NCBI RefSeq assembly: GCF_029227915.1
Contig: NC_079883.1
Location: forward strand, 17,424,001 to 17,488,000
Direction: 5' to 3'
DNA from: Hydractinia symbiolongicarpus
Taxonomy: Eukaryota > Cnidaria > Hydrozoa > Anthoathecata > Hydractiniidae
DNA: 64,000 nucleotides
Below are positions 23,231-33,495 of this stretch, piece after piece. The translations under genes were made by a program, and so were the position numbers. The notes below the pieces were generated by a model. That model was not told the DNA's origin. It made no database searches and was given only the letters and a program-made list of their open reading frames with translations. Numbering within the stretch: position 1 is the first letter of the stretch; each line of letters opens with the position of its first letter.

Positions 23231-23413
23231 ATATTACAGCCTTTGGAGGCCTGTACACGTGGTTGACGGTGTTATAAAGCTGTGGCGAAATTGCAAACAA
23301 CTTGGGCCGTCGTAGTCCATTGAGAGTGGAAGGATTACACCAATGCTAACCTGCGCAGGCACGTGCAACCACGTGATATACGTGTAAGGCCTTTATTATG
23401 GGTACAAAAGGCT
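23231..23413 (+). repeat. Monomer type D (exemplar, 183 bp)
   Basis: Head ATATTACAGCCTTTGGAGGC, GTGGTTGACGGTGTTATAAA, GTGGCGCAATTGCAAAC (this exemplar reads GCGAAATTGC), GATTACACCAATGCTAACC, and a class-2 tail ending TTTATTATGGGTACAA. The extra G of TATGGG makes it 183 bp. It follows C and precedes E. In the second superunit the matching copy at 45,121 has GGCGCAATTGC and shares GGGCCGTCGTAG with this exemplar, so the GGGCCG change predates the superunit duplication. Confidence 0.85.
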
Positions 23414-23595
23414 ATATTACAGCCCTTAGGGGCCTGTACCTGTAATTGACTGCGTTATAACGCCATGACAAAATGGTAAACAACTTGGGACGTCGTAGTC
23501 CATTGAGAGTGGACGGATTAGACCAATAGTAACCTGCGCAGGCACGTGGAACAACGCGAATTGGGTGTACGGCCTTTTTTAGGCTGCAAAAGGTC
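23414..23595 (+). repeat. Monomer type E (exemplar, 182 bp)
   Basis: Head ATATTACAGCCCTTAGGGGC, CTGTACCTGTAATTGAC (GACTGCG here, GACGGCG elsewhere), GTTATAACGCCATGACA, ATGGTAAACAACTTGGG, GATTAGACCAATAGTAACC and a class-1 tail GGAACAACGCGAATTGGGTG. It lacks the CACGTG that most other monomers carry after CCTGTA. From 26 kb on many copies start TATAATATAGCCC and carry CCTGGGCAGGCACG, a subtype not seen in the first 25 kb. Followed by type F. Confidence 0.87.
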
Positions 23596-23777
23596 ATATT
23601 ACAGCCTTTAGAGACCTGTACACGTGGTTGACGGTGTTATAAAGCTGTGGCGCAATTGCAAACAACTTGGGACGTCGTAGTCCATTGTGAGTACATGGAC
23701 TAGTCCGATCATAACTTGCGCAGGCAGGTGGATCTACGTGATTCATGTGTACGGCCTCTATTAGGCAGCTAAAGGCC
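23596..23777 (+). repeat. Monomer type F (exemplar, 182 bp)
   Basis: Head as D'' (CCTTTAGAGACCTG) but the block after the core is very different: GTCCATTGTGAGTACATGG, ACTAGTCCGATCATAACTTG, then GGCAAGTGGATCTACGTGAT (here GGCAGGTGG) and CGGCCTCTATTAGGCA. This is the most divergent tail in the array and makes F easy to locate. F always follows E and precedes G, giving two class-1-like tails in a row. One variant (36,215-36,397) has GGCGCTCTAAAGG in place of GGCAGCTAAAGG and is 183 bp; the same variant recurs near 61,580. Confidence 0.88.
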
Positions 23778-23953
23778 ATGCCTTTAGAGGCCTGTACACG
23801 TGGCTGACTGTGTTATAAAGCCGTGGCGCATTGGAAAACCACTTGGGACGTCGTAATCCGTTGAGAGTGGAAGGATTACACCAATGCCAACCTGTGCAGG
23901 CACGTGCAACCACGTGATATACGTGTAAGGCCTTTATTAGGCTGCAAGAGGCC
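23778..23953 (+). repeat. Monomer type G (exemplar, 176 bp)
   Basis: Begins CATGCCTTTAGAGGC, lacking six bases of the usual CATATTACAGCC head, so its normal length is 176 bp and every HOR containing one G is six bases short of a whole number of 182-bp monomers. Diagnostic: GTGGCTGACTGTGTTATAAA, GGCGCATTGG, GTCGTAATCCGTTGAGAG, GATTACACCAATGC(T/C)AACC, TGTGCAGG. Class-2 tail. From 25,238 onwards many copies read GCCGCGGCGCATTGG, creating a CCGCGG palindrome not seen further left. Confidence 0.88.
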
Positions 23954-24135
23954 ATATTGCAGTCGTTAGAGGCATGTACTCGTAGTTAACGGTGTTATAA
24001 CGCCATGGCGCAATGCAAAACGACTTGGGACGTCGTAGTCCATTGAGAGTGGAAGGATTAGACCAATGGTAACCTGCGCAGGCAAGAGCAACCACGTGAT
24101 ATACGTGTAAGGCCTTTATTAGGGTACAAGAGGCT
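23954..24135 (+). repeat. Monomer type H (exemplar, 182 bp)
   Basis: Head ATATTGCAGTCGTTAGAGGC, ATGTACTCGTAGTTAACGG, GTTATAACGCCATGGCGCAA with the perfect 10-bp palindrome CGCCATGGCG, GAAAACGACTTGGGACGTCG. Tail is class 2 in the left part and class 1 (GTGTAACAACGTGATTTATG) where it precedes type I. Follows G. Variants: TATTGCAATCG with TGTATTCG in the first three copies of the 10-mer block (6184, 7964, 9744); GCGGTCG from 25.3 kb on. Confidence 0.87.
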
Positions 24136-24500
24136 ATATTACAGACCTTAGGGGCCTGTACACGTGACTGACGCTGCTATAAAGCCATGGCGCAATGGAA
24201 AACCACTTGGGACGTCGTAGTCCATTGAGAGTGGAAGGATTAGACCGTTGGTAACCTGCGCAGGCACGTGGAACAACGTGATTTAAGTATACGGACTTTT
24301 AATTGGCCGCAAAAGGCCATATTACAGACTTTAGGGGCCAGGACACGTGTTTGACAGTGTTGTAAAGCCGTGGCGATATGGAAAACAACTTGGGACGTCG
24401 TAGTACTTTGAGAGTGGAAGGATAAGACCAATGATAACCTGCGCAGGCACGTGCAACCACGTGATATACGTGTAAGGCCTTTTTTAGGGTACAAGAGGCT

Positions 24501-24682
24501 ATATTACAGACCTTAGGGGCCTGTACCAGTAATTGACGGCGTTATAACGCCATGACACCATGGTAAAAAACTTGGGACGTTGTAGTCCATTGAGAGTGGA
24601 AGGATTTGACCAAGAGTAACCTGCGCAGGCACGTGGAACAACGCGAATTGGGTGTACGGTCTTTATTAGGCTGCAAAAGGTC
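24501..24682 (+). repeat. Monomer type E' (exemplar, 182 bp)
   Basis: Variant of E with head GACCTTAGGGGCCTGTACCA, CCATGACACCATGGTAAAAA, GGGACGTTGTAG in the core (no GACGTC), and GGATTTGACCAATAG (here GGATTTGACCAAGAG). Class-1 tail. Frequent in the first 25 kb (407, 2586, 5306, 6366, 8146, 9926, 11706, 13486, 14573, 14937, 16023, 16387 and others). Further right most copies (26,461, 32,586, 47,916, 53,608) have TAATTGTCGGCG and GACAACATGG; the copy at 62,319 keeps TAATTGACGGCG and GACACCATGG. Confidence 0.85.
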
Positions 24683-25047
24683 ATATTACAGCCTTTAGAG
24701 ACCTGTACACGTAGTTGAAAGTGTTGTAAAGCCGTGGCGATATGGGAAACAACTTGGGACGTCGTAGTCCTTTTAGAGTGGAAGGATTACACCAATGCTA
24801 ACCTGCGCAGGCACGTGCAACCACGTGATATACGTGTAAGGCCTCTTTTATGGGTACAAGAGGCTATATTACAGCCCTTAGGGGCCTGTACATGTAATTG
24901 ACGGCGTTATAACGCCATGACACAATGGTAAACAACTTGGGACGCCGTAGTCCGTTGAGAGTGGAAGGATTAGACCAATAGTAACCTGCGCAGGCACGTG
25001 GTACAACGCGAATTGGGTGTACGGCCTTTATTAGGCTGCAAAAGGTC

Positions 25048-25122
25048 ATATTACAGCCTTTAGGCAGGCACGTGCAACCACGTGATATACGTGTAAGGCC
25101 TTTATTATGGGTACAAGAGGCT
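25048..25122 (+). repeat. 75-bp remnant monomer
   Basis: Head ATATTACAGCCTTTAGG joined directly to CAGGCACGTGCAACC and a D-type tail (TTTATTATGGGTACAA). About 108 bases, including the whole middle and core, are missing. Confidence 0.87.
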
Positions 25123-25193
25123 ATATTACAGCCCTTAAGGGCCTGTACATGTAATTGTGTACGTGTACGGCCTCTATTAGGCACCAAAACGCC
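25123..25193 (+). repeat. 71-bp remnant monomer (E head to F tail)
   Basis: Starts as E with CCCTTAAGGGCC and TGTACATGTAATTG, then jumps to the tail of F (TGTACGTGTACGGCCTC). About one monomer length is removed between the two halves. The corresponding place in superunit 2 (from 47,012) has complete E and F monomers. Confidence 0.83.
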
Positions 25194-28100
25194 ATGCCTT
25201 TAGAGGCCTGTACACGTGGCTGACTGTGTTATAAAGCCGCGGCGCATTGGAAAACCACTTGGGACGTCGTAGTCCGTTGAGAGTGGAAGGATTACACCAA
25301 TGCTAACCTGTGCAGGCACGTGCAACCACGTGATATACGTGTAAGGCCTTTATTAGGCTGCAAGAGGCCATATTGCGGTCGTTAGAGGCATGTACTCGTA
25401 GTTAACGGTGTTATAACGCCATGGCGCAATGGAAAACGACTTGGGACGTCGTAGTCTATTGAGAGTGGAAGGATTAGACCATTGGTAACCTGCGCAGCAC
25501 GTGTAACAACGTGATTTATGTGTACAGACTTTATTAGGCCGCAAAAAGCCATATTACAGCCTTTAGGGGCCTGTACACAAGGTTGACGGTGTTGTAAAGC
25601 CGTGGCGCTATGGAAAACAACTTGGGACATCGTAGTCCATTGAGAGTGGAAAGATAAGACCAATGATAACCTGCGCAGGCACGTGCAACCACGTGATATA
25701 CGTGTGAGGCTTTTATTAGGGTACAAGAGGCTATATTACAGACCTTAGGGGCCTGTACACGTGTTTGACGGTGTTGTAAAGCCGTGGCGATATGGAAAAC
25801 AACTTGGGACGTCGTAATCTTTTGAGAGTGGAGGGAATAGACCGATCGTAACTCGCGCAGGCACGTGGAACAGCGCAATTCGTTTGTACGGCCTTTATTA
25901 CGCTGCAAAAGGTCATATTACAGCCTTTGGAGGCTTGTACACGTGGTTGACGGTGTTATAAAGCTGTGGCGCAATTGCAAACAACTTGGCACGTCGTAGT
26001 CCATTGAGAGTGGAAGGATAAGACCAATGATAACCTGCGCAGGCACGTGCAACCACGTGATATACGTGTAAGGCCTTTATTAGGGTACAAGAGGCTATAA
26101 TATAGCCCTTAGGGGCCTGTACCTGTAATTGACGGCGTTATAACGCCATGACACAATGGTAAACAACTTGGGACGTCGTAGTCTATTGAGAGTGGAAGGA
26201 TTAGACCATTGGTAACTTGCGCAGGCACGTGAAACAACGTGATTTGTGTATGCGGACTTTAATTGGCCACAAAAGGCCATATTACAGCCTTTAGGGGCCA
26301 GTACACGTGTTTGACGGTGTTGTAAAGCCGTGGCGATATGAAAAACAACTTGGGACGTCGTAGTCCTTTGAGAGTGGAAGGATAAGACCAATGATAACCT
26401 GCGCAGGCACGTGCAACCACGTGATATACGTGTAAGGCCTTTATTAGGGTACAAGAGGCTATATTACAGACTTTAGGGGCCTGTACCAGTAATTGTCGGC
26501 GTTATAACGCCAAGACAACATGGTAAAAAACTTGGGACGTTGTAGTCCATTGAGAGTGGAAGGATTTGACCAATAGTAACCTGTGCAGGCACGTGGAACA
26601 ACGCGAATTGGGTGTACGGCCTTTATTAGGCTGCAAAAGGTCATATTACAGCCTTTAGAGACCTGTACACGTAGTTGACGGTGTTATAAAGCTGTGGCGC
26701 AATTGCAAACAACTTGGGACATCGTAGTCCATTGAGAGTGGAAGGATAAGACCAATGATAACCTGTGCAGGCACGTGCAACCACGTGATATACGTGTAAG
26801 GCCTTTACTAGGGTACAAGAGGCTATATTACAGACCTTAGGGGCCTGTACACGTGACTGACGCTGTTATAAAGCCATGGCGCAATGGAAAACCACTTGGG
26901 ACGTCGTAGTCCATTAAGAGTGGAAGGATTAGACCATTGGTAACCTGCGCAGGCACGTGGAACAACGTCATTTATGTATACGGACTTTAATTGGCCGCAA
27001 AAGGCCATATTACAGCCTTTAGGGGCCAGTACACGTGTTTGACGGTGTTGTAAAGCCGTGGCGATATGGAAAACAACTTGGGACGTCGTAGTCCTTTGAG
27101 AGTGGAAGGAGAAGACCAATGATAACCTGCGCAGGCACGTGCAACCACGTGATATACGTGTAAGGCCTTTATTAGGGTGCAAGAGGCTATATTACAGACC
27201 TTAGGGGCCTGTCCACGTGACTGACGCTGTTATAAAGCCATGGCGCAATGGAAAACCACCTGGGACGTCGTAGTCTATTGAGAGTGGAAGGATTAGACCA
27301 TTGGTAACCTGCGCAGGCACGTGAAACAACGTGATTTGTGTATACGGACTTTAATTGGCCGCAAAAGGCCATATTACAGCCTATTGGGGCCAGTACACGT
27401 GTTTGACGGTGCTGTAAAGCCGTGGCGATATGAAAAACAACTTGGGACGTCGTTTTCCTTTGAGAGTGGAAGGATAAGACCAATGATAACCTGCGCAGGC
27501 ACGTGCAACCACGTGATATACGTGTAAGGCCTTTATTAGGGTACAAGAGGCTATAATATAGCCCTTAGGGGCCTGTACCTGTAATTGACGGCGTTATAAC
27601 GCCATGACACAATGGTAAACAACTTGGGACGTCGTAGTCCATTGAGAGTGGAAGGATTAGACCAATAGTAACCTGGGCAGGCACGTGGAACAACGCGAAT
27701 TGTGTGTACGGCCTTTATTAGGCTGCAAAAGGTCATATTACAGCCTTTAGAGACCTGTACACGTGGTTGACGGTGTTATAAAGCTGTGGCGCAATTGCAA
27801 ACAACTTGGGACGTCGTAGTCCATTGTGAGTACATGGACTAGTCCGATCATAACTTGCGCAGGCAAGTGGATCTACGTGATTCATGTGTACGGCCTCTAT
27901 TAGGCACCAAAACGCCATGCCTTTAGAGGCCTGTACACGTGGCTGACTGTGTTATAAAGCCGCGGCGCATTGGAAAACCACTTGGGACGTCGTAGTCCGT
28001 TGAGAGTGGAAGGATTACACCAATGCTAACCTGTGCAGGCACGTGCAACCACGTGATATACGTGTAAGGCCTTTATTAGGCTGCAAGAGGCCATATTGCG

Positions 28101-29541
28101 GTCGTTAGAGGCATGTACTCGTAGTTAACGGTGTTATAACGCCATGGCGCAATGGAAAACGACTTGGGACGTCGTAGTCTATTGAGAGTGGAAGGATTAG
28201 ACCATTGGTAACCTGCGCAGCACGTGTAACAACGTGATTTATGTGTACAGACTTTATTAGGCCGCAAAAAGCCATATTACAGCCTTTAGGGGCCTGTACA
28301 CAAGGTTGACGGTGTTGTAAAGCCGTGGCGCTATGGAAAACAACTTGGGACATCGTAGTCCATTGAGAGTGGGAAGATAAGACCAATGATAACCTGCGGA
28401 GGCACGTGAAACCACGTGATATACGTGTGAGGCTTTTATTAGGGTACAAGAGGCTATATTACAGACCTTAGGGGCCTGTACACGTGTTTGACGGTGTTGT
28501 AAAGCCGTGGCGATATGGAAAACAACTTGGGACGTCGTAATCTTTTGAGAGTGGAGGGAATAGACCGATCGTAACTCGTGCAGGCACGTGGAACAGCGCA
28601 ATTTGTTTGTACGGCCTTTATTACGCTGCAAAAGGTCATATTACAGCCTTTGGAGGCTTGTACACGTGGTTGACGGTGTTATAAAGCTGTGGCGCAATTG
28701 CAAACAACTTGGCACGTCGTAGTCCATTGAGAGTGGAAGGATAAGACCAATGATAACCTGCGCAGGCACGTGCAACCACGTGATATACGTGTAAGGCCTT
28801 TATTAGGGTACAAGAGGCTATAATATAGCCCTTAGGGGCCTGTACCTGTAATTGACGGCGTTATAACGCCATGACACAATGGTAAACAACTTGGGACGTC
28901 GTAGTCCATTGAGAGTGGAAGGATTAGACCAATAGTAACCTGGGCAGGCACGTGGAACAACGCGAATTGTGTGTACGGCCTTTATTAGGCTGCAAAAGGT
29001 CATATTTCAGCCTTTAGAGACCTGTACACGTGGTTGACGGTGTTATAAAGCTGTGGCGCAATTGCAAACAACTTGGGACGTCGTAGTCCATTGTGAGTAC
29101 ATGGACTAGTCCGATCATAACTTGCGCAGGCAAGTGGATCTACGTGATTCATGTGTACGGCCTCTATTAGGCACCAAAACGCCATGCCTTTAGAGGCCTG
29201 TACACGTGGCTGACTGTGTTATAAAGCCGCGGCGCATTGGAAAACCACTTGGGACGTCGTAGTCCGTTGAGAGAGGAAGGATTACACCAATGCTAACCTG
29301 TGCAGGCACGTGCAACCACGTGATATACGTGTAAGGCCTTTATTAGGCTGCAAGAGGCCATATTGCGGTCGTTAGAGGCATTTACTCGTAGTTAACGGTG
29401 TTATAACGCCATGGCGCAATGGAAAACGACTTGGGACGTCGTAGTCCATTGAGAGTGGAAGGATTAGACCAATAGTAACCTGCGCAGGCACGTGGTAAAA
29501 CGCGAATTGGGTGTACGGCCTTTATTAGGCTGCAAAAGGTC
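25194..29541. repeat. Block with 2,723-bp offset and first 7-mer units
   Basis: G-H-I-C-D from 25,194 to about 26,160 recurs at 27,918-28,880 (offset 2,723). Between them lie E/A' mosaic, B', E', D'', A, B, A', B', E and F. Monomers E 27,553 to E 28,820 form a 7-mer E-F-G-H-I-C-D of 1,267 bp; it is one base shorter than later 7-mers because H has CGCAGCACG in place of CGCAGGCACG. This is the first appearance from the left of type I and of the TATAATATAG and GCCGCGGCG variants. Confidence 0.8.
26097..26278 (+). repeat. Mosaic monomer E/A'
   Basis: E head (ATAATATAGCCC, TGTAATTGACGG, GCCATGACACAATGG) to the core, then A' (GTCTATTGAGAG, CCATTGGTAACTTGCG, GAAACAACGTGATTTGTG). Its counterpart at 47,552 is A' throughout, so the crossover postdates separation of the superunits or was specific to copy 1. 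Confidence 0.8.
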
Positions 29542-29616
29542 ATATTACAGCCTTTAGGCAGGCACGTGCAACCACGTGATATACGTGTAAGGCCTTTATT
29601 ATGGGTACAAGAGGCT
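29542..29616 (+). repeat. 75-bp remnant monomer
   Basis: Same TTTAGGCAGGCACG junction as at 25,048. Flanked by an H/E-type tail on the left and an E monomer on the right. Confidence 0.87.
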
Positions 29617-31606
29617 ATATTACAGCCTTAAAGGGCCTGTACATGTAATTGACGGCGTTATAACGCCATGACACAATGGTAAACAACTTGGGACGTCGTA
29701 GTCCATTGAGAGTGGAAGGATTAGACCAATAGTAACCTGCGCAGGCACGTGGAACAACGCCAATTGGGTGTACGGCCTTTATTAGGCTGCAAAAGGACAT
29801 ATTACAGCCTTTAGAGACCTGTACACGTGGTTGACGGTGTTATAAAGCTGTGGCGCAATTGCAAACAACTTGGGACGTCGTAGTCCATTGTGAGTACATG
29901 GACTAGTCCGATCATAACTTGCGCAGGCAAGTGGATCTACGTGATTCATGTGTACGGCCTCTATTAGGCAGCTAAAGGCCATGCCTTTAGAGGCCTGTAC
30001 ACGTGGCTGACTGTGTTATAAAGCCGTGGCGCATTGGAAAACGACTTGGGACGTCGTAATCCGTTGAGAGTGGAAGGATTACACCAATGCTAACCTGTGC
30101 AGGCACGTGCAACCACGTGATATACGTGTAAGGCCTTTATTAGGGTGCAAGAGGCTATATTACAGACCTTAGGGGCCTGTCCACGTGACTGACGCTGTTA
30201 TAAAGCCATGGCGCAATGGAAAACCACTTGGGACGTCGTAGTCTATTGAGAGTGGAAGGATTAGACCATTGGTAACTTGCGCAGGCATGTGAAACAACTT
30301 GATTTGTGTATGCGGACTTTAATTGGCCACAAAAGGCCACATTACAGCCTTTAGGGGCCAGTACACGTGTTTGACGGTGTTGTAAAGCCGTGGCGATATG
30401 AAAAACAACTTGGGACGTCGTAGTCCTTTGAGAGTGGAAGGATAAGACCAATGATAACCTGCGCAGGCACGTGCAACCACGTGATATACGTGTAAGGCCT
30501 TTATTAGGCTGCAAGAGGCCATATTGCGGTCGTTAGAGGCATGTACTCGTAGTTAACGGTGTTATAACGCCATGGCGCAATGGAAAACGACTTGGGACGT
30601 CGTAGTCTATTGAGAGTGGAAGGATTAGACCATTGGTAACCTGCGCAGGCACGTGTAACAACGTGATTTATGTGTACAGACTTTATTAGGCCGCAAAAAG
30701 CCATATTACAGCCTTTAGGGGCCTGTACACAAGGTTGACGGTGTTGTAAAGCCGTGGCGCTATGGAAAACAACTTGGGACATCGTAGTCCATTGAGAGTG
30801 GAAAGATAAGACCAATGATAACCTGCGCAGGCACGTGTAACCACGTGATATACGTGTAAGGCCTTTATTAGGGTACAAGAGGCTATAATATAGCCCTTAG
30901 GGGCCTGTACCTGTAATTGACGGCGTTATAACGCCATGACACAATGGTAAACAACTTGGGACGTCGTAGTCCATTGAGAGTGGAAGGATTAGACCAATAG
31001 TAACCTGGGCAGGCACGTGGAACAACGCGAATTGTGTGTACGGCCTTTATTAGGCTGCAAAAGGTCATATTACAGCCTTTAGAGACCTGTACACGTGGTT
31101 GACGGTGTTATAAAGCTGTGGCGCAATTGCAAACAACTTGGGACGTCGTAGTCCATTGTGAGTACATGGACTAGTCCGATCATAACTTGCGCAGGCAAGT
31201 GGATCTACGTGATTCATGTGTACGGCCTCTATTAGGCACCAAAACGCCATGCCTTTAGAGGCCTGTACACGTGGCTGACTGTGTTATAAAGCCGCGGCGC
31301 ATTGGAAAACCACTTGGGACGTCGTAGTCCGTTGAGAGTGGAAGGATTACACCAATGCTAACCTGTGCAGGCACGTGCAACCACGTGATATACGTGTAAG
31401 GCCTTTATTAGGCTGCAAGAGGCCATATTGCGGTCGTTAGAGGCATGTACTCGTAGTTAACGGTGTTATAACGCCATGGCGCAATGGAAAACGACTTGGG
31501 ACGTCGTAGTCCATTGAGAGTGGAAGGATTAGACCAATAGTAACCTGCGCAGGCACGTGGTACAACGCGAATTGGGTGTACGGCCTTTATTAGGCTGCAA
31601 AAGGTC

Positions 31607-31681
31607 ATATTACAGCCTTTAGGCAGGCACGTGCAACCACGTGATATACGTGTAAGGCCTTTATTATGGGTACAAGAGGCT
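31607..31681 (+). repeat. 75-bp remnant monomer
   Basis: Same junction, in the same neighbourhood (H with E tail before, E with CCCTTAAGGGCC after). Confidence 0.87.
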
Positions 31682-32949
31682 ATATTACAGCCCTTAAGGG
31701 CCTGTACATGTAATTGACGGCGTTATAACGCCATGACAAAATGGTAAACAACTTGGGACGTCGTAGTCCATTGAGAGTGGAAGGATTAGACCAATAGTAA
31801 CCTGCGCAGGCACGTGGAACAACGCGAATTGGGTGTACGGCCTTTATTAGGCTGCAAAAGGACATATTACAGCCTTTAGAGACCTGTACACGTGGTTGAC
31901 GGTGTTATAAAGCTGTGGCGCAATTGCAAACAACTTGGGACGTCGTAGTCCATTGTGAGTACATGGACTAGTCCGATCATAACTTGCGCAGGCAAGTGGA
32001 TCTACGTGATTCATGTGTACGGCCTCTATTAGGCAGCTAAAGGCCATGCCTTTAGAGGCCTGTACACGTGGCTGACTGTGTTATAAAGCCGTGGCGCATT
32101 GGAAAACGACTTGGGACGTCGTAATCCGTTGAGAGTGGAAGGATTACACCAATGCTAACCTGTGCAGGCACGTGCAACCACGTGATATACGTGTAAGGCC
32201 TTTATTAGGGTGCAAGAGGCTATATTACAGACCTTAGGGGCCTGTCCACGTGACTGACGCTGTTATAAAGCCATGGCGCAATGGAAAACCACTTGGGACG
32301 TCGTAGTCTATTGAGAGTGGAAGGATTAGACCATTGGTAACTTGCGCAGGCACGTGAAACAACGTGATTTGTGTATGCGGACTTTAATTGGCCACAAAAG
32401 GCCATATTACAGCCTTTAGGGGCCAGTACACGTGTTTGACGGTGTTGTAAAGCCGTGGCGATATGAAAAACAACTTGGGACGTCGTAGTCCTTTGAGAGT
32501 GGAAGGATAAGACCAATGATAACCTGCGCAGGCACGTGCAACCACGTGATATACGTGTAAGGCCTTTATTAGGGTACAAGAGGCTATATTACAGACTTTA
32601 GGGGCCTGTACCAGTAATTGTCGGCGTTATAACGCCATGACAACATGGTAAAAAACTTGGGACGTTGTAGTCCATTGAGAGTGGAAGGATTTGACCAATA
32701 GTAACCTGTGCAGGCACGTGGAACAACGCGAATTGGGTGTACGGCCTTTATTAGGCTGCAAAAGGTCATATTACAGCCTTTAGAGACCTGTACACGTAGT
32801 TGACGGTGTTATAAAGCTGTGGCGCAATTGCAAACAACTTGGGACATCGTAGTCCATTGAGAGTGGAAGGATAAGACCAATGATAACCTGCGCAGGCACG
32901 TGCAACCACGTGATATACGTGTAAGGCCTTTACTAGGGTACAAGAGGCT

Positions 32950-33131
32950 ATATTACAGACCTTAGGGGCCAGTACACGTGTTTGACGGTGTTGTAAAGCC
33001 GTGGCGATATGGAAAACAACTTGGGACGTCGTAGTCCTTTGAGAGTGGAAGGAGAAGACCAATGATAACCTGCGCAGGCACGTGCAACCACGTGATATAC
33101 GTGTAAGGCCTTTATTAGGGTGCAAGAGGCT
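32950..33131 (+). repeat. Mosaic monomer A/B (one monomer lost)
   Basis: Starts with the A head GACCTTAGGGGCC and continues as B from CCAGTACACGTGTTTGACGG. In superunit 2 the same place has complete A (53,972) and B (54,154), so exactly one 182-bp monomer was lost here by in-register exchange. Confidence 0.85.
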
Positions 33132-33495
33132 ATATTACAGACCTTAGGGGCATGTCCACGTGACTGACGCTGTTATAAAGCCATGGCGCAATGGAAAACC
33201 ACTTGGGACGTCGTAGTCTATTGAGAGTGGAAGGATTAGACCATTGGTAACCTGCGCAGGCACGTGAAACAACGTGATTTGTGTATACGGACTTTAATTG
33301 GCCGCAAAAGGCCATATTACAGCCTATAGGGGCCAGTACACGTGTTTGACGGTGTTGTAAAGCCGTGGCGATATGAAAAACAACTTGGGACGTCGTTTTC
33401 CTTTGAGAGTGGAAGGATAAGACCAATGATAACCTGCGCAGGCACGTGCAACCACGTGATATACGTGTAAGGCCTTTATTAGGGTACAAGAGGCT

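Larger units (their letters stand above)
22951..25193. repeat. A-to-H monomer series
   Basis: B' tail, then C (23,049), D, E, F, G, H, A (24,136), B (24,319), E' (24,501), a D''/B mosaic (24,683), E (about 24,866), a 75-bp monomer and a 71-bp monomer. It matches 44,840-47,011 at offset 21,889 with sparse substitutions, for example GACTGCG against GACGGCG near 23,450, GGACGGATTAG against GGAAGGATTAG near 23,513, and CAATGCAAAACG against CAATGGAAAACG near 24,014. Confidence 0.85.
29542..33495. repeat. Mixed HOR segment
   Basis: Order from 29,542: a 75-bp monomer, E, F, G, A', B', H, I, E (30,885), F, G, H, a 75-bp monomer (31,607), E (31,682), F, G, A', B', E' (32,586), D'', an A/B mosaic (32,950-33,131), A', B'. 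From 29,617 the run E-F-G-A'-B' recurs at 31,682. The segment matches 50.4-54.7 kb in superunit copy 2, where C and D follow I and where A and B are both present at 53,972-54,335. Confidence 0.78.

Noticed and set aside
27321-27527. Single plus-strand open frame of 68 codons
   Set aside because: It exists only because local substitutions removed stop codons in two adjacent satellite monomers; near-identical monomers elsewhere do not keep it.
29542-29616. 75-bp units as a separate microsatellite or mobile insertion
   Set aside because: Both halves align fully with ordinary monomers; it is an internal deletion of a D-type monomer, with no target duplication or foreign sequence.
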